From the NCBI GenBank assembly GCA_021234535.1, contig CM037843.1:13849979-13913978 (forward strand): a DNA stretch of 64,000 nt. Direction: 5' to 3'. The notes under the pieces were generated by a model. It was given only the letters and a program-made list of their open reading frames with translations. It was not told the origin of the DNA and made no database searches. This DNA is from Stichopus chloronotus (Eukaryota; Echinodermata; Holothuroidea; Aspidochirotida; Stichopodidae). Below, one piece after another: positions 35,525-48,589 of this stretch; within the stretch, counting starts at the first letter, position 1, and every line of letters begins with the position of its first letter. The translations under genes were made by a program, and so were the position numbers.

Positions 35525-38500
35525 GATCACAAAATGACTTCTGATATTTACATCCCATTTTTTTTTCTTTTCCCATTTCTCTCTGTTTCTCATCCTTGCT
35601 TGCAACAGGTTACCAAGTTAACCTCAAATTACAAAAATCTTCAGCTCCTTATAAGTGACCATCATCTCCTGAGAATAGTCAAGCAAATAGAGCGTGTCCT
35701 CTGGTAAAGTGGTAAATAATTAAATCCTTCAATCTAAGTGAAAAAAAGTGAGTTCGAATACCTTGATGTGTCGAAAGTGTGTCCTGGCTCTTTGGTTTCT
35801 AAGCTATGAACATTACAATTTTCAGGTTTAGCGAAAGTTTAGGAGTAAAGAAAAAAATGAAAAAAAGTAGGTGAGGTAAACTAGACATCAAATCTGAAAA
35901 TACATTTAAAGAAAAGACGCAACAAGCGTGGTGTGTTTTATAAGTCAGCCAACCGGTGAAGAAATATCTTAGTTTTCTAATCATGTAAATACTAGATGAC
36001 GAGAATTGTGAGGTGTTCGCATTAGTGTTAAACTTACTCTGAATCGGTAAGAGGTGTTTAATAGTCATACGATCCTTACAAAAGGACGGAACTTGCGATA
36101 TTCTGTAAAAAGACGTAATAGTCCACACATCGCTACCTAAGATGATTGTAATTTTCTGCCCCAGCATTTTACAGGCAAGATATTCTCTGACTGCTTATAT
36201 TTAAAGGTGATTAATCGTTTTATTAGATCTCACTTTCTTCTTGGAGACTCTCTGCAAATGTCACTGGTTTACGGTTATTCTTTGAGGAGTGCAGTGTACG
36301 GTGTATGGTGAATAACATAAATATGATAGGAAATGGGATATGTGCTACTGTTGTTTCATTGCTACTCGCAAAGAGCGTCCTCACACCAGCGACATTAAGT
36401 TCACAGAGAGTTGTCAAAAAGAGACTGACGTCAGATGAAATATTAATCTCAGACGACCCATCACCTTTAAGGCGTTTTTACAAGTCCGATACACTATAAT
36501 GTAGGTCAAGGGCCAATGAATTCAGCTCTGAAGTAGTATATTTCATAGAACCCCCTTGCAATATTATGTAACAAATTAGCGGTACATAGTAAGTGACGTA
36601 TACCATCGGTGACTGCATCGTGTAACTAAATGTCAAAATTGTAATTATTGGTATTATATTGTAAGGTTACGCAAATGAAAGAAGTTCACTACATAAACGG
36701 GAGGGGGGGGGGGGGATAAGTGTGAGATTGGGAGTAAAATATAGGGTTTTTGCAGAAGGTTCCATCAAAAGCAGCTCTTCTTTATTACTTAATCACGAAA
36801 ATGATAAAAGAGTAGCGATGAATTTACCTGTTGTGAAGAATGTCAAGGCGGTAAGGCAATGGGATTAACTAAGTGGTTTGCAAGGATACTAATTGCTTTT
36901 AGAGCCGTATACATCAAAGTTACTAAATCCGGAGATCTTTAGACAAACTTTTAAGATAAAATAAGTAATCTGTTAAAAATGTTATTTTCTTTGCAAAAAC
37001 AAAACCACCCCGGAGGTGGTAACGGAGAACTTTCCTCCGCATCTGTTGCTTCTCGACAGATAGTAAACTTAGGAACGCTTCTGAAAATATTAATGGCCTC
37101 CCACCAGGAGCATGCACCAGCAAGTATGCAAGAGCACACACACACAGGCACTCACACACACGCACAAATATAAATTAAACTTATTTGCCTTTATTATTTC
37201 GATATATTTAGCTTACACGACGGAAAAAATGTATTCTGTTTCAGTAGCGACATGCATGTGAACAAGAGGAAAATAAAAAACTAGAAAAGAAAATCAATGA
37301 AAAAAATGGGATGCCTTTCAGATTTTATCCTGCCTTTTTACTTTATCCTTCGCTGTATGATCTGCATCTACGAAAAAATGTTTTTCTTTTCTGCGTTTGT
37401 TTAAGCTTCTTCTTTTCTGCGTTAGTTTAACCCTGACAATGAGATTTATAGACAACTTACAACAAATGTGCTCTGTACTTTTACAATCATTGTGTACACC
37501 AATTCATTCAACTTAACGATGTAAAGGCTTACAGAGGTATACAAGTTTAAGTCGACTTTTCAATCTGTAACATAGCATACCACTAACCACTTCAAGTACA
37601 CCACTCATTTTGTGTTTGTCTGGGTCAGTAAATACTGTGTTCAAATGTCGCAGACTTAAGTATTAGACGGTTTTTAACGCACAATTCTGGATGCGCATTC
37701 ACCAAGTCGAGGCCCACCATAAGGAGCCTGATTAGAGCCTTTGATTTCACTAAGCCACCTCAGTGATCAGACCTACAGGCCAAATGGTATCTTACTATAA
37801 CATAGCGTGTACTATGTACAGTAGCCTACACAACACAGGCAGATTGTACCGTTGTGTCCAATAAGCCTAGTTAAATTCCATGATGAACTGCTGAAAATGC
37901 ACTCATATATCAGGTATGTACGAGATTACTGTTTGCATTGCTACTTCCTAACTTGTTGTAAGACTGAAACTCGTGTGCGGTATGAGCGCCTTAGACATGC
38001 ACGAACAGCAGTTTTGCGAAATCACGCATAGGTGATCTCACGTTTGACCCCTTAATTTGGCCTTGTTTGAAAGTCACTTTATCTCAAGTTAGTCTTCATT
38101 TTCTAACATTCTTCCTTCTTGCACTATGACTTAGATTTGAGCATGGAAACTTGATATGAAAGCCCCTTTACCCTTATTTTAGACTTAAGTTAGTGTTAGA
38201 GGTTGGGTTAGGGCTACGTGGCCTTGAAAATAGGAATTCAACCGCCACAAAGGAGGGCGTGGGAACACAGACGCACTTGGAATGAGTGAATGAATGAAAA
38301 GGTCCGACACTTAGTTAGTGGTCATCCACTGTGGATGAACATTATTATTCTAGGCCTATAGAAGAGAGGGAACGTGTAAGATTCTGCATACTTTCTAACG
38401 ACCTGTTGCATCTCTCGTCCCGTTCCCATTTCATCATCTTGATCAATGGTATGCCAAACCTACACACCACTCAGTATCTCATCAGACGGTATAACCGATA

Positions 38501-39400
38501 CTACGTTGACTATCACTGCTTTCACACCGGCCAACGTATACTTCAATAAACCGAGAATATCGTACATCAAACATCATGGTCCTGTGGTGTTCCGGAAACT
38601 CCCAGTTGTCTTCATGTGTCTTGGCCTACGAATAGTCCCAAGGGTTACACAGGAATCAAAAGTCACTACCAATGTAACATGACTGGATCAACTTTTTCAT
38701 TTAAGTCATTTTTTAAATCATTTAAGTAAGTTAATCAATACCATGATAACTTTAATCTCAACAATTAGATCAGTATTTTATTAATATTATAGAAGGTAAA
38801 TGTAAGAACTCTTACCCTTAATCGAAATTTAAAGCAATACTCATATTTCCTGTATCGTCTGGTTGGCATAACAAATTTATTTTTATGTCGTTTATCCAAT
38901 CCACCATAAACAAGAAGGAATGATTTCTCACCATTCTTTTTTTTTCAAATTTACAGATCAATGAAACAACTGATCTCATTAAGAACGTCTACGTCCGTTA
39001 CACTCCATGTACACACTTAAAATCCCTTCTTCCTGCCATCCAACCCTCCTAATCTCCTCCAATCCCATCTCCCCTTTCCGTACCCCCCCCCCCCTTACAT
39101 GGGAGTAAAGTCTATGGACAAAAACTGAATTGCATGTAACTGTATCCGCAGCTGAACACTTGCAAGTCCATTACTAGAAGTCCCCTATTACAATCCTTTA
39201 CAAAATAACTTACTTGACAACTTGCATAAAATCAAAGAAACAAAGAACGAACTGGGTGTTAAATGTTCGTTGTAGGTTAGTATTTAAATATTGCAAGAAA
39301 AGAAAAAGATCAAATATTTTGCCAAGAAGAAGATTCCGTCTACGATGATAGAAACTCACTTTCAATGTGCTCAAATAATTTTAAAACTTCCTGTTTTTTA
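35525..39400. other. Noncoding stretch, no supported gene
   Basis: AT-rich, with a 13-G tract at 36703-36715 and a 12-C tract at 39083-39094. A possible exon at 37081-36923 (minus), after an acceptor TATTTTCAG, is open in two frames and matches nothing that I know. Confidence 0.4.
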
Positions 39401-39439
39401 ATGCATTAGTGTTGGGTTTCACGTAATGCTAGATGTAGT

Positions 39440-39443
<4 letters not shown>

Positions 39444-39535
<92 letters not shown>
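39444..39535. repeat. (TA)46 dinucleotide microsatellite
   Basis: 92 bases of TA alternation. Confidence 0.97.
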
Positions 39536-39537
<2 letters not shown>

Positions 39538-41495
39538 CGTCTGGAGTCTTCTGCTAAAACTGAAGGCGAAATGCAACAGAATACAACAGATTAAATAGAA
39601 GCTTTGTAGGAATTTGTGCCTTATCTTCAAGTCAGTTTCAGCCACAGCAACGTGCTTTTTTCCTACTGAACTACGGTACTCTTTTGTATACGGTATGAGA
39701 AGTGTGGAAGCCAAACCATCTTGGAGAGTTGGCTTGGAATTTTCTGAACAATTTTAGCCTGGATAAAGTTTGAGGAAGTACCGACGCACTTTGAGCTAAA
39801 GTTAAATTACATATCCTAAAACGTTAAGACTGCATCATCGACAAACGGTCGATACAAATCTCTTCTTTTTTACGCAATTAGAAATCCAAAAGGGGACATG
39901 GTTTAAAGATATATTTCATTTTGAAACCGATAACGTGACTATTATAATTTCATCAAAGGTCAATTCACAAATAGTCTACATGACGTATGAAAAAATATAA
40001 TGTGATTTACATCATATCTGCGGAAATCGTCGATAAAAGTACATTTAATCAAACTGATATCGGATAAGAGGAAAACGACAATTCTAAAATATGAAATTTT
40101 CCTAAGTGGCCCATTCCGAACAATTTAATAGGATTGCACTAAATATAGAATTTTGCAGATAGTTGTAAAGAGAAAGAAGATAAATAAAGTATGATTTCTA
40201 TCTACAATAATTGTTTAAATGTAATAAAATGCAAAACTCGTTGGATTGCAATTTATTGGTTAAATGCAGTTCTTAAACTCCTTTTATGACGTTGAAATTA
40301 TCAAGCATCGATTTCGTAAATTTCATTAAGAAAAGTCTTAAAATTCAGAGAAATGAACTCATTAGATCTTTTCCACTCATTAAGATGATGACACCGAAAT
40401 CATGATGCAGAGTGACGCCACAACAAATAGTTCTGACAGATGATAGTTCTGGAATTTATCATAATGAACCCATGATACAGATGGACTTCTAACTGAGTGT
40501 CATGATTTCGTCGTTGCTTTTAGGACATTGATGATTTCGATCATTTCGACACAAAGTATTAAAGCGAATTGGTGTTACTAAAATAGCTGATAATGATAAT
40601 TGATGATACTGATGACACTGAAATAACACTGATTTGATATATATGATACCGATGATGCTTATCAGTTCATACCGATGTTTACAATGACCACAGCCATATA
40701 TCAAAACAGAAGGTAGAACAATCAATGTCGAAATGATGGGGCTATGATATCAATTATTAGTATAACTTACAAACTGTCAAAGATGAAAGAAAATGACAAA
40801 GCTCAACAGAGGATTAATCTATAAAGTTCTAATCACATTCTGGGCAGAGTAATTAACGAGTCATCAAAAACTGATTTTCATCATTCCTCATATTCGGCTG
40901 AATGCATGTGATAATGAAAATTAGAGAAAGAGAATAACCAAAACGTAGGGGGACAGTTGTACCTTATCTTGACATGCCATTATGAAGGGAACCTACAGGA
41001 GCTTTGGTTAGAAATATGTACAAAATCATTGCAAAATTTAAACACAATGAGTAGACAGTTCGTACACGTAACCTTAGTGTGTCATTGAATTATCGAATTA
41101 TGCCTTAGTACCGATTGGTTTCAGTTATACCGAGATTCGTTTTCAATTATCATTATTGATCTCAGGTGATTTGCTGTCAGGACATAATTTGTCAGAGGAC
41201 TATAAGATATTCCCATCTCCAAATTAAGAAAAGTCAATTTACGAACCTTTCAGATTGGTATGGGAATTTTGTTGGTGGTATGGAATTGGAATGAAAATCT
41301 AGTTATTTCACAGACAAGTTTGGCATTTCCGTATAAGGGCTTTATTAACTTCCTAATTTTTACTGCTCCCATTTCATTCTCAGGGAATTTGTTTGACACA
41401 AATTATACCAGAATCGATCGCTGAAAGAAGCGCTCAATCACCTAGTATAATACATTCCGTTTCTACAGACGTCTTTCCCCCTGTCCCATATTTAA

Positions 41496-41564
41496 ATATA
41501 CATATATATATACATGTATATATACATATATATATACATGTATATATATATATATATATACATG
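41496..41564. repeat. TA-rich microsatellite with CATG interruptions
   Basis: TATATA blocks separated by CATG or TACATG, ending six bases before the 6-bp target repeat of the foldback element. Confidence 0.9.
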
Positions 41565-41569
41565 CATTC

Positions 41570-41575
41570 CTCCCT
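41570..41575. repeat. Left target-site duplication CTCCCT
   Basis: Direct repeat of 42708-42713, exactly abutting the terminal inverted repeat on both sides. Confidence 0.8.
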
Positions 41576-42111
41576 TACGGAAGCTTAAAAGTGCCATCCA
41601 AATAAGAATATCTGTGCCCCGTAACTTGACAATTTTCTGCAAAATGTCTAGCTAACAAGAAAATATAGCAACAAAAAACGGAAAAATGATCAATTGTTTA
41701 GTTATGTTATTTAAACAATTACACAATTTTCTGCAAATTGTTCAAATGACAACTTGCATATCTTGTCATTTCAACAATTTGCTGCAAAATGTCCACTTGT
41801 GTACTTTTTGACTAAGTGAGCAATTCAACAATTTTCGGCAAAATGTCCAAATGACAACTTATCGTATCTTTTCAACTCAACAATTTTCTGCAAAATGTTG
41901 ACTTGTTCACTTCTTTTCTGAATGAGCAATTAAACATTTTTCTGCAAAATGTTTAAATGACAACTTATTACACCCTGTCATTTCAACAATTTTCTGCAAA
42001 ATGTTGATTTGATCATTTCCTTTTATGTGAACAATTAAACAATTTTCTGCAGAATGTTATCTTGTTCATATCTTTCTAAGTGAACAGTTAATCAATTTTC
42101 TGCCAAATGTT
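41576..42111 (+). repeat. Left arm of foldback element: nine 53-bp units
   Basis: Cores start at about 41629, 41723, 41774, 41828, 41880, 41934, 41986, 42039 and 42092. The first interval is longer (94) and the rest are 51-54. Linker A contains TGACAACTT...TGTCATTTCAAC and linker B contains GTTCACTT...AGTGAAC; each is itself an imperfect palindrome. Confidence 0.88.
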
Positions 42112-42171
42112 CAAATGACAACTTATCTCATGCTGTAATTTCTATTTCTGGTTTGGGAAGAGAACAAGTGG

Positions 42172-42707
42172 ACATTTTTCAGAAAATTGTTGAAATGAAA
42201 AGATATGACAAGTTGTCATTCGAACATTTTGCAGAAAATTGTTCAATTGCTTTTTTAGTAAGACAGTAAGCAAGTCAACATTTTTCAGAAAATTGTTCAA
42301 TTGTTCACTTACAAAAAAGTGAACAAGTAGACATTTTGCAGAAAATTGTTAAAATGGCAAGATATGATAAGTTGTCATTCAAACACTTTGCAGAAAATTG
42401 TTCAATTGTTCAGTTAGTAAGAAAGTGAACATGTCAACATTTTGCAGCAAATTGTTCAATTGACAGGATGTGACAAGTTGTTATAAGAACATTCTTCCAA
42501 AAAATGTTGAATTCCTCGCTAAGAAGCCAGTAAACAAGTTAACATTTTGCAGAAAAATGTTGAGTTGTTTAGATAACACAACTGAACAAGTGATCATTTT
42601 TCTGATTTCTGATGAGATATTATCTCGTTATGTAGACATTTTGCTGAAAATTGTCAACTTATGGGGCAAAGATATACTTATCTTGATGGCACTTTTAAGC
42701 TTCCGTA
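42172..42707 (-). repeat. Right arm of foldback element: nine to ten 53-bp units
   Basis: Reverse-complement cores start at about 42172, 42223, 42277, 42330, 42382, 42436, 42488 (decayed), 42541, 42594 (decayed) and 42635. From the centre outward the linkers read A-B-B-A-B-A-B, the same as the left arm. A near-perfect linker-B palindrome lies at about 42301-42327. Confidence 0.88.
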
Positions 42708-42713
42708 CTCCCT
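42708..42713. repeat. Right target-site duplication CTCCCT
   Basis: Direct repeat of 41570-41575. One further T matches on each side if the repeat is shifted into the element, so the length is 6 or possibly 7. Confidence 0.8.
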
Positions 42714-43490
42714 TGTTAAGATGAGATTCTAAGATATCAAGTTATCTGACATATAGATGTGCACGTGATTCAAAAGGCTGAGCAGATGTTGCGTTTACTT
42801 CTTAACGTCCAATACCGTTTTCCTGTTACTTTATCCACTTGTGTGTACTTGTTTTCAGAGTGGTAACGCACACGTATGGCCTCTCTTTATTTTTTAATAG
42901 TTCTTTTAAGAAACTATCAAAGAAGTGAGCAATCGAGTAAAGCCATTCTTAAATTTCTTTTATTCTTGGGAATTCTTTTGCATTCATTTCGAGTGTTATG
43001 TGTCATCCATGTAATGCAAATATTTTACATTCACCTCTTGACGTACACGTTTCGCCTTTTCTTTACTGTAATAGTGAATACGAATGAGGGATAAGACAAC
43101 TCTGTACCTTTTTATTGAATGAATGAAAAACGTGTATTGATTTTCGGATCGGTCTTGACCACAAATAGCTTTGCAGTCACGGTATTAACATTTTTCACAA
43201 TTCTCCCTTAAATAAAACCAAAAAACTTCATTCAAAAATCAAAATGAAGTGTAAACTTTAAAAAGAAAAATAAAATCAAAGGTTGGTAAAGTAACTGAAG
43301 CTACAACTTTGATGAGAAATATCAGTTTACTGTAATATAATAGTACTTACTTTACAGACCTGATTGTAAATAACATAATAGAAAGAAGCTCGTTAAATTC
43401 CTTTTTTCCCCATGATTTTAGTTCTCTCCTTTCTTTAATTCTGTTATAAACATAAAGATGCTCCTGTCTTTTACGTCCCTCTGCTATATC
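42714..43490. other. Noncoding stretch, nothing supported
   Basis: AT-rich unique sequence. A polypyrimidine acceptor-like site at about 42858 leads only into short frames. Confidence 0.5.
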
Positions 43491-43496
43491 AATAAG

Positions 43497-43522
43497 TTTA
43501 AGGCGGTTTTAACCGCCTTAAA
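43497..43522. repeat. 12-bp perfect hairpin, TT loop
   Basis: TTTAAGGCGGTT and AACCGCCTTAAA separated by TT. It lies just downstream (minus strand) of the stop of the candidate exon at 43547-43744. It is not the histone 3' stem-loop sequence. Confidence 0.9.
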
Positions 43523-43546
43523 GGTGAACATTAATATCACTTGGGT

Positions 43547-43748
43547 TTAATGATTGACTTGATTGTAAAAAGTGTTCTCCATCTCTGATCCGGTAAGTTT
43601 TGGGACGTTTCGGGACGTGAACGTTGTAATGCGTTCATTAAAGTCTCTGTTGAATAAATATCTGATGCAGTTCTGTTCTTTACATCTGTATCTGAATGAC
43701 GTACCGTTTAGCATTGCGATATACGCATCCACGGCTTCAAACAATATT
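43547..43748 (-). other. Possible terminal coding exon, unidentified
   Basis: About 65 codons are open to TAA at 43549-43547 after a polypyrimidine acceptor (TGTTCTTCATGAG). The reading starts near LFEAVDAYIAMLNG and has balanced codons (GCC, GTG, ATC, AAC) unlike the AT-rich background, plus a cysteine pair (CKEQNC). No family is recognised. An internal GTACGT could also be a donor after LNG. Weak candidate. Confidence 0.25.
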
Positions 43749-44426
43749 CTTAGTACTCATGAAGAACACAGAGAAGTCAGCCATCTTGTAATATTTCGTT
43801 CCTACTTGGTTGTCATAAAAAGTGGTACATGTCCAAGGCGACTAAGCTGATGTTGATGCATTTCCTAACCCTAACTGTAATGATAATGTCATAGAAATGC
43901 ATTTCTTGTGGTTCGTTCCGTCAAAAAGTAGCTTCCGTCAAAAAAGGGTTTCTGTAAGTGCACACTGTATATGCACCAATGGATGTAGAACATCATTTTA
44001 CATTTCGAGTAACTTGTAATATTCCCGAATGATTTCGTATGTAGTTTTCGATGTACTTATTCCGTTTGCTTATATTTTTTGTTTGTTTGTTTTATTTACA
44101 GGCCTTTTGTGTTTTTTTTGCCTGCAGATTATAAATACCAAACTGAATTTAAATCATTGTACGCTATAGTCTCTGCGTGATGGAAATATTCAACTTGATC
44201 GACACTGTTCTAGTACCTAAGTGTTCAAAACTCGTGACGTGGGTGAGAATTATGATATCAAAACCAAACAGGCAACAGGTCGTCAACCGAGAGAAAAAGA
44301 GAAAAGAAAAGCAATAACAATACTAGAGGAAAGGACACATGTATGCATGACTATTAGGTAAATCTATATTTTGGTCGATGTGGTTATAGATTAAAAACGT
44401 ATTTAGTATTCTACCTTTGGTCTCAG

Positions 44427-44585
44427 TTTGAGTGAATTCTCAAAACAACTTTGGAATGCCAAACAAGCTTCACTGGGATTCAATTTACCCCACCAAAATG
44501 TACACCGAAGAAACACCGAAGAAAAAAGGAAGGTGGACAGGATCTTATTATCCATGATGACAGGGAACCGAACGGGTGTTCATTT
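44427..44585 (+). other. Possible coding exon, unidentified
   Basis: An acceptor of good quality (CTTTGGTCTCAG) precedes an open frame beginning LSEFSKQLWNAKQASLGF. A basic stretch follows (HRRNTEEKRKVDRILL). There is no clear donor before the stop and no family match. Confidence 0.2.
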
Positions 44586-44599
44586 CCTTTTCTTTCTCG

Positions 44600-47500
44600 T
44601 AACTATATGATTTTACTTTTTCGTAACTATATATATATATGTATATGTACACACACACATAAATATACTCATACCGATGTGCGGTTCAACTAATACAAAT
44701 ATCGTATAAACAAAGGGATAAGGTTTGCGGCTGATGACAAGATTACAGTAATTCATTGTGACATCCCAAAGCCGATCGGATTAAGTATATAATCGCGTCA
44801 ATATGGCAAAAGAAAACGTGAGTTCGAGTTAATCCACAGACCGTAAGCTCAACTCTGCAGAACTCGTGGATAAACTCAGTGATATCACCACGGTGATGCA
44901 ACAAAAACAAACATGAAATGTGAAAGGTTCAGCAAGATAAGAATTTCATCAATAGATTGGTTTGTCTTCGTTATCTTCAAGTATCTTTTTGAAGGTGCCT
45001 ATGTGTCACACTCCATACTCATAAACGCGGCGATGTGTGATAACGCCTTTATTATGTTTTCATACAACCCTTATAAAAGCATCTGATATACTTAATCGAA
45101 CCGCCCCAATCGTGAAATGGGGCTCCCATTTTGCGTGCAGATATACTAATAAAGCGTGGGTTGATTTGCTGGTACAAACGCGCATAAAAAAGTTGAACGG
45201 TCGGGGAAACTCGATTACGGGAGTGTTTTCGAAATTGGCAACTGCCTGCAGTTTGTTGAAATGCTAAGAGATGCAAGACAACACTAAAAATTACATTACG
45301 GAGATTGCAGAATTTGCATGTTTGTCATAAAGCTGCGTCCAGGAAGGTGTATTTGAGTTTAAGCTTTTGTACCTCCAAAAGACCTTGGTTTTATGCTTCC
45401 GTGATCACTTCAACCACTTATGCTGATATGGCAAACAAGAAAGAGAGAGAAACTTCATAAGGAGAGGTACAGCCGTTCCATTGAAATGGACCCCCCACAT
45501 TAAATGAAAAACGCGAACTTTGACCAAACAAGAAAATTATTTTAACAGAGAGAGAAAGGAAGTAGAAAATGTGTGTCCTTTTTTATGTGTGTGGGTATGT
45601 GAGTGGGTCTATGTGAGCGTGTGTTCATGTGTTTATGTATGTGGTTTTAACGATGTCATGTGTCCAATCGTTTTGCGGAACTAAAATGTTTTGTAATCCA
45701 ATGTAAATACATTGTAAATCGATGGATGCAAGCCAGAAGAACTTGTACAAGGACAGACTTGAAAACAGAACTCTGAGGAAGATCAAAGTGAATTAAGAGT
45801 GAAAGCGACGTCTTTTCAATTTCTTTCCCCCAGCTGACACGCTCCCACCAACCCACATCTTCCCCAACCAACAAATTAGTAGCCTCAAGGAGTATGCTAA
45901 TGTTAAGATTATCATCAAACGGTAACGATATTACTGTAAAACAGGTTAAGATCGTATTTCTCAATGAGTGATAGAGATGCAAATTGCATATATGTATATT
46001 GTAAAAAAAAAAATTATTTATTTAATCCCCTTTTTTTTGTAATTGTTAGATCGGTGTGCATGGAGTTGACCAGTTGTACGCATATTTTATATACATTGAT
46101 AGGAGTATTGAGTAATAAGAGTATTGCTCAAATAAACGGAGCAGTGACATTATTCAGCTTCCAGCTTTCCGATAAATATGTAAATTGATTTACAGTCATG
46201 CATCTGATTCTTAACTGAAATCATTCTTAGCGAAAAATTGCGTTGGAAGATGGCTAGATCACAGCTGGGTATTAGGGGGGGGGGGGGGTGTGGATGGAGG
46301 GATGAAGGACTTCCTTCTGCTTCTCACAGCTCTTGTGTTTTATCTTTTTTAAGGTGGGGGGTTACAATTGTGCCCTATTACGACTTCCTCCACCCCATCC
46401 CTCCCAACCCTTTATCCTTAAGTGATATTTAAGAGACAGAAAAGCAGATTTACACTTTTTTTTTATTCGCAACATCTCTTTTGAAAGTAACAAAGACAAA
46501 GACATTAATTACACATAAGTAAAAGATAAATAATACATAAGTAACATTTTTCATACGAAGTAACATGGTTTGATTTAAGAATGAAATCATGTATCTTCTC
46601 GTTTGCGTTTGGTAACCAGGTTCATCTTTCGTTTCAAATATAATACCGGAATTCCCGGAATGAATTTATTTTGAACAAAAGAACAAAAAATATGAACCTG
46701 CGCATGTCTCACAGACAGAACGAAAAATTTAACCTACCAGTAACTCTGCGTCTTGGTTTTTCAAACAAAATGGTTAAGAGCATTTTATGCATTTAATCAT
46801 TCCGGCGTCAAATGTTTAAACCGTGCGTGTAAATCATGGCTCTTTTTCTCTGACACATATATTCTTTAATCTTATAAATTGTTTTATTTTGGGTCGAGTC
46901 TTTTGTCACTGTTCAACTTAACCTTAGAACGGACTGCAAGTTAACAAGTCCACCCGCAAATTACGGTTCATCCGCGAGACGAAATGCACGAAAGGTTAGT
47001 GTCATGATAAACACATACGATAACTTTTTATCAGCCATCTCACAACAATTCTGACTGTGGCAATGAGGCAATGAATATACCGTTTTGCGCTTATCCCGGC
47101 CTAAATTTGCTTAAGTTGGCGGCAGTCGGTCACGTCGCCAGGACAACCCGATGTTCCGAAAGATATCACTGAAGTCACTTTTCAGGGAAATAGAAAAGAA
47201 AAACATACTCATTTGAAACATTTTCAGATTAGTCTCTCAGACTCTTCCCCATAATTCATCTTACTTACATCTGGACTATATGCCATCTGCTATGTCCGCT
47301 GAAGAACTTATGACGTCATAGGGAGAAAATAAATCGTCCTGAAAGGTGTAAACATTTTGGAAAGTGTGACATGGAATGGGAGTCTAAGTATAACTCCTGT
47401 GCGTAAAACCTTCCGATATAACGATATATAGGCCATCATCGACATATCAACAATACTACTATGTCGATATTTTAAAACTAAATAGAAGTCAAACACTTAA

Positions 47501-48540
47501 AATCTGCCATTTTCACTTTCAACTTTCATCAACATTTTCTCTAAAAGAAAATTCTAGTCCTTTCCTTGCTTCGTCATTTTTGGAGATCACGATAGACGAA
47601 GGTATCGCGCTGTATAACACACATCTGGACACAGACGGTCGTGAGTAAAATGGTTTTCTAGGGGCAGCAACATTGCTGTATTGGTAACTGGTAATATACT
47701 CATCCTACATAGCATCGTTCGGGAAGGCCTCAAGTGGAACCCATTATCACTCATAAATTTACATAGATATGAGCGGATGTTTGTGCGTGTGTGCCTCCGT
47801 GTGTTTGAGCGTATGCTGCAGTATTTCGCTAATTTACGAGAGCTTTAATTTGATCCTTCGCCTTCAGGCTGATTAATATTCATGTCCTAAAGCAAATTTC
47901 ATATTAATAGACCCTTTCATTTCATGTCAAAACAAATCCTACCTTCTAAGTCACGGGTTTAACGTGAGCATTAAAATAGACGCCATGTTATGTCGATAAC
48001 GTATACACAGATTAGAAAAGATTCGTGGTTTGCATTTCTACTTAAGCTCCTCCATTGCCACAGCCATATATGATTACATATTCATAATCTCCCCTCTGTT
48101 TCAAGCAGTCTTAGAATATGTTAACATGTTCATGAGCTAACTACTACTATGTCATTTTATTACTTTCATGACCCACATACTTTTCTTTTATCACGGAAGC
48201 CCACCTATTCTCCTCCCTCGGCAGTGTGTACAAGTGTTGTTAAATATTCCGATGCATATTGCACGCAGTATCATTAAAATGACGTATATAGGCTGTCACA
48301 AGAACGTCATTTTAGAAAGCTAATTAGGAAGAGGCAGGAAGCATTCCGTCCGTCCAGTATATGTTTGGACTGATGCACCCTGCCCCCTACAAAAATAGAT
48401 TAACTTAAATATGATGTAACATACACAAAAAATCGGCTAGGAATGGTCGTGACAGCAACAAGAGCCGGAAAAGTTCCGAAAAGACTCACTCAAAAGACAA
48501 ATAAAGTTTCAGCTCACGACATAGAATGGTCTAGCGCCGG
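44600..48540. other. Noncoding stretch, no supported gene
   Basis: It contains a GT-rich degenerate region (45585-45650) and a 14-G tract at 46275-46288. A 93-codon open frame after a strong acceptor (TGTTTTACAG, minus, about 45935) is Leu/Ile/Trp-rich and unmatched. Confidence 0.4.
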
Positions 48541-48589
48541 TAACTGTATAGTTTTGTGATACTGTACTTCGGGAGACTTACGTTTGATA

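Larger units (their letters stand above)
41576..42707. mobile_element. Complete foldback (FB/TU-like) transposon built from 53-bp inverted tandem repeats
   Basis: The outer ends are TACGGAAGCTTAAAAGTGCC at 41576 and its exact reverse complement ending at 42707. CTCCCT stands immediately outside both ends (41570-41575 and 42708-42713) as a 6-bp target duplication. Inside, the left half has nine copies of ACAATTTTCTGCAAAATGTT and the right half nine or ten copies of its reverse complement. Both are spaced 51-54 bases apart over almost the whole length, and they converge on a centre of about 60 bases near 42145. Two linker types alternate and appear in mirror order in the two arms. The element has no credible protein. 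This architecture is that of foldback transposons (Drosophila FB, sea urchin TU), which are moved by an enzyme supplied elsewhere. The superfamily cannot be told from six bases of duplication. Confidence 0.88.

Noticed and set aside
35700..35765. tRNA-like A box (TGGTAAAGTGG) and B box (AGTTCGAATACC) in plus orientation
   Set aside because: The spacing is plausible for a tRNA or tRNA-derived SINE, but no acceptor stem or anticodon arm forms, and there is no SINE body.
36923..37165. Minus-strand coding-like frames after a good acceptor (TATTTTCAG)
   Set aside because: Two mutually exclusive frames look equally good, which is what chance predicts. Neither matches a family.
45656..45935. 93-codon minus frame after a strong acceptor (TGTTTTACAG)
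   Set aside because: Length is within chance expectation at this base composition and no domain is visible. Kept only as context in the noncoding-stretch entry.
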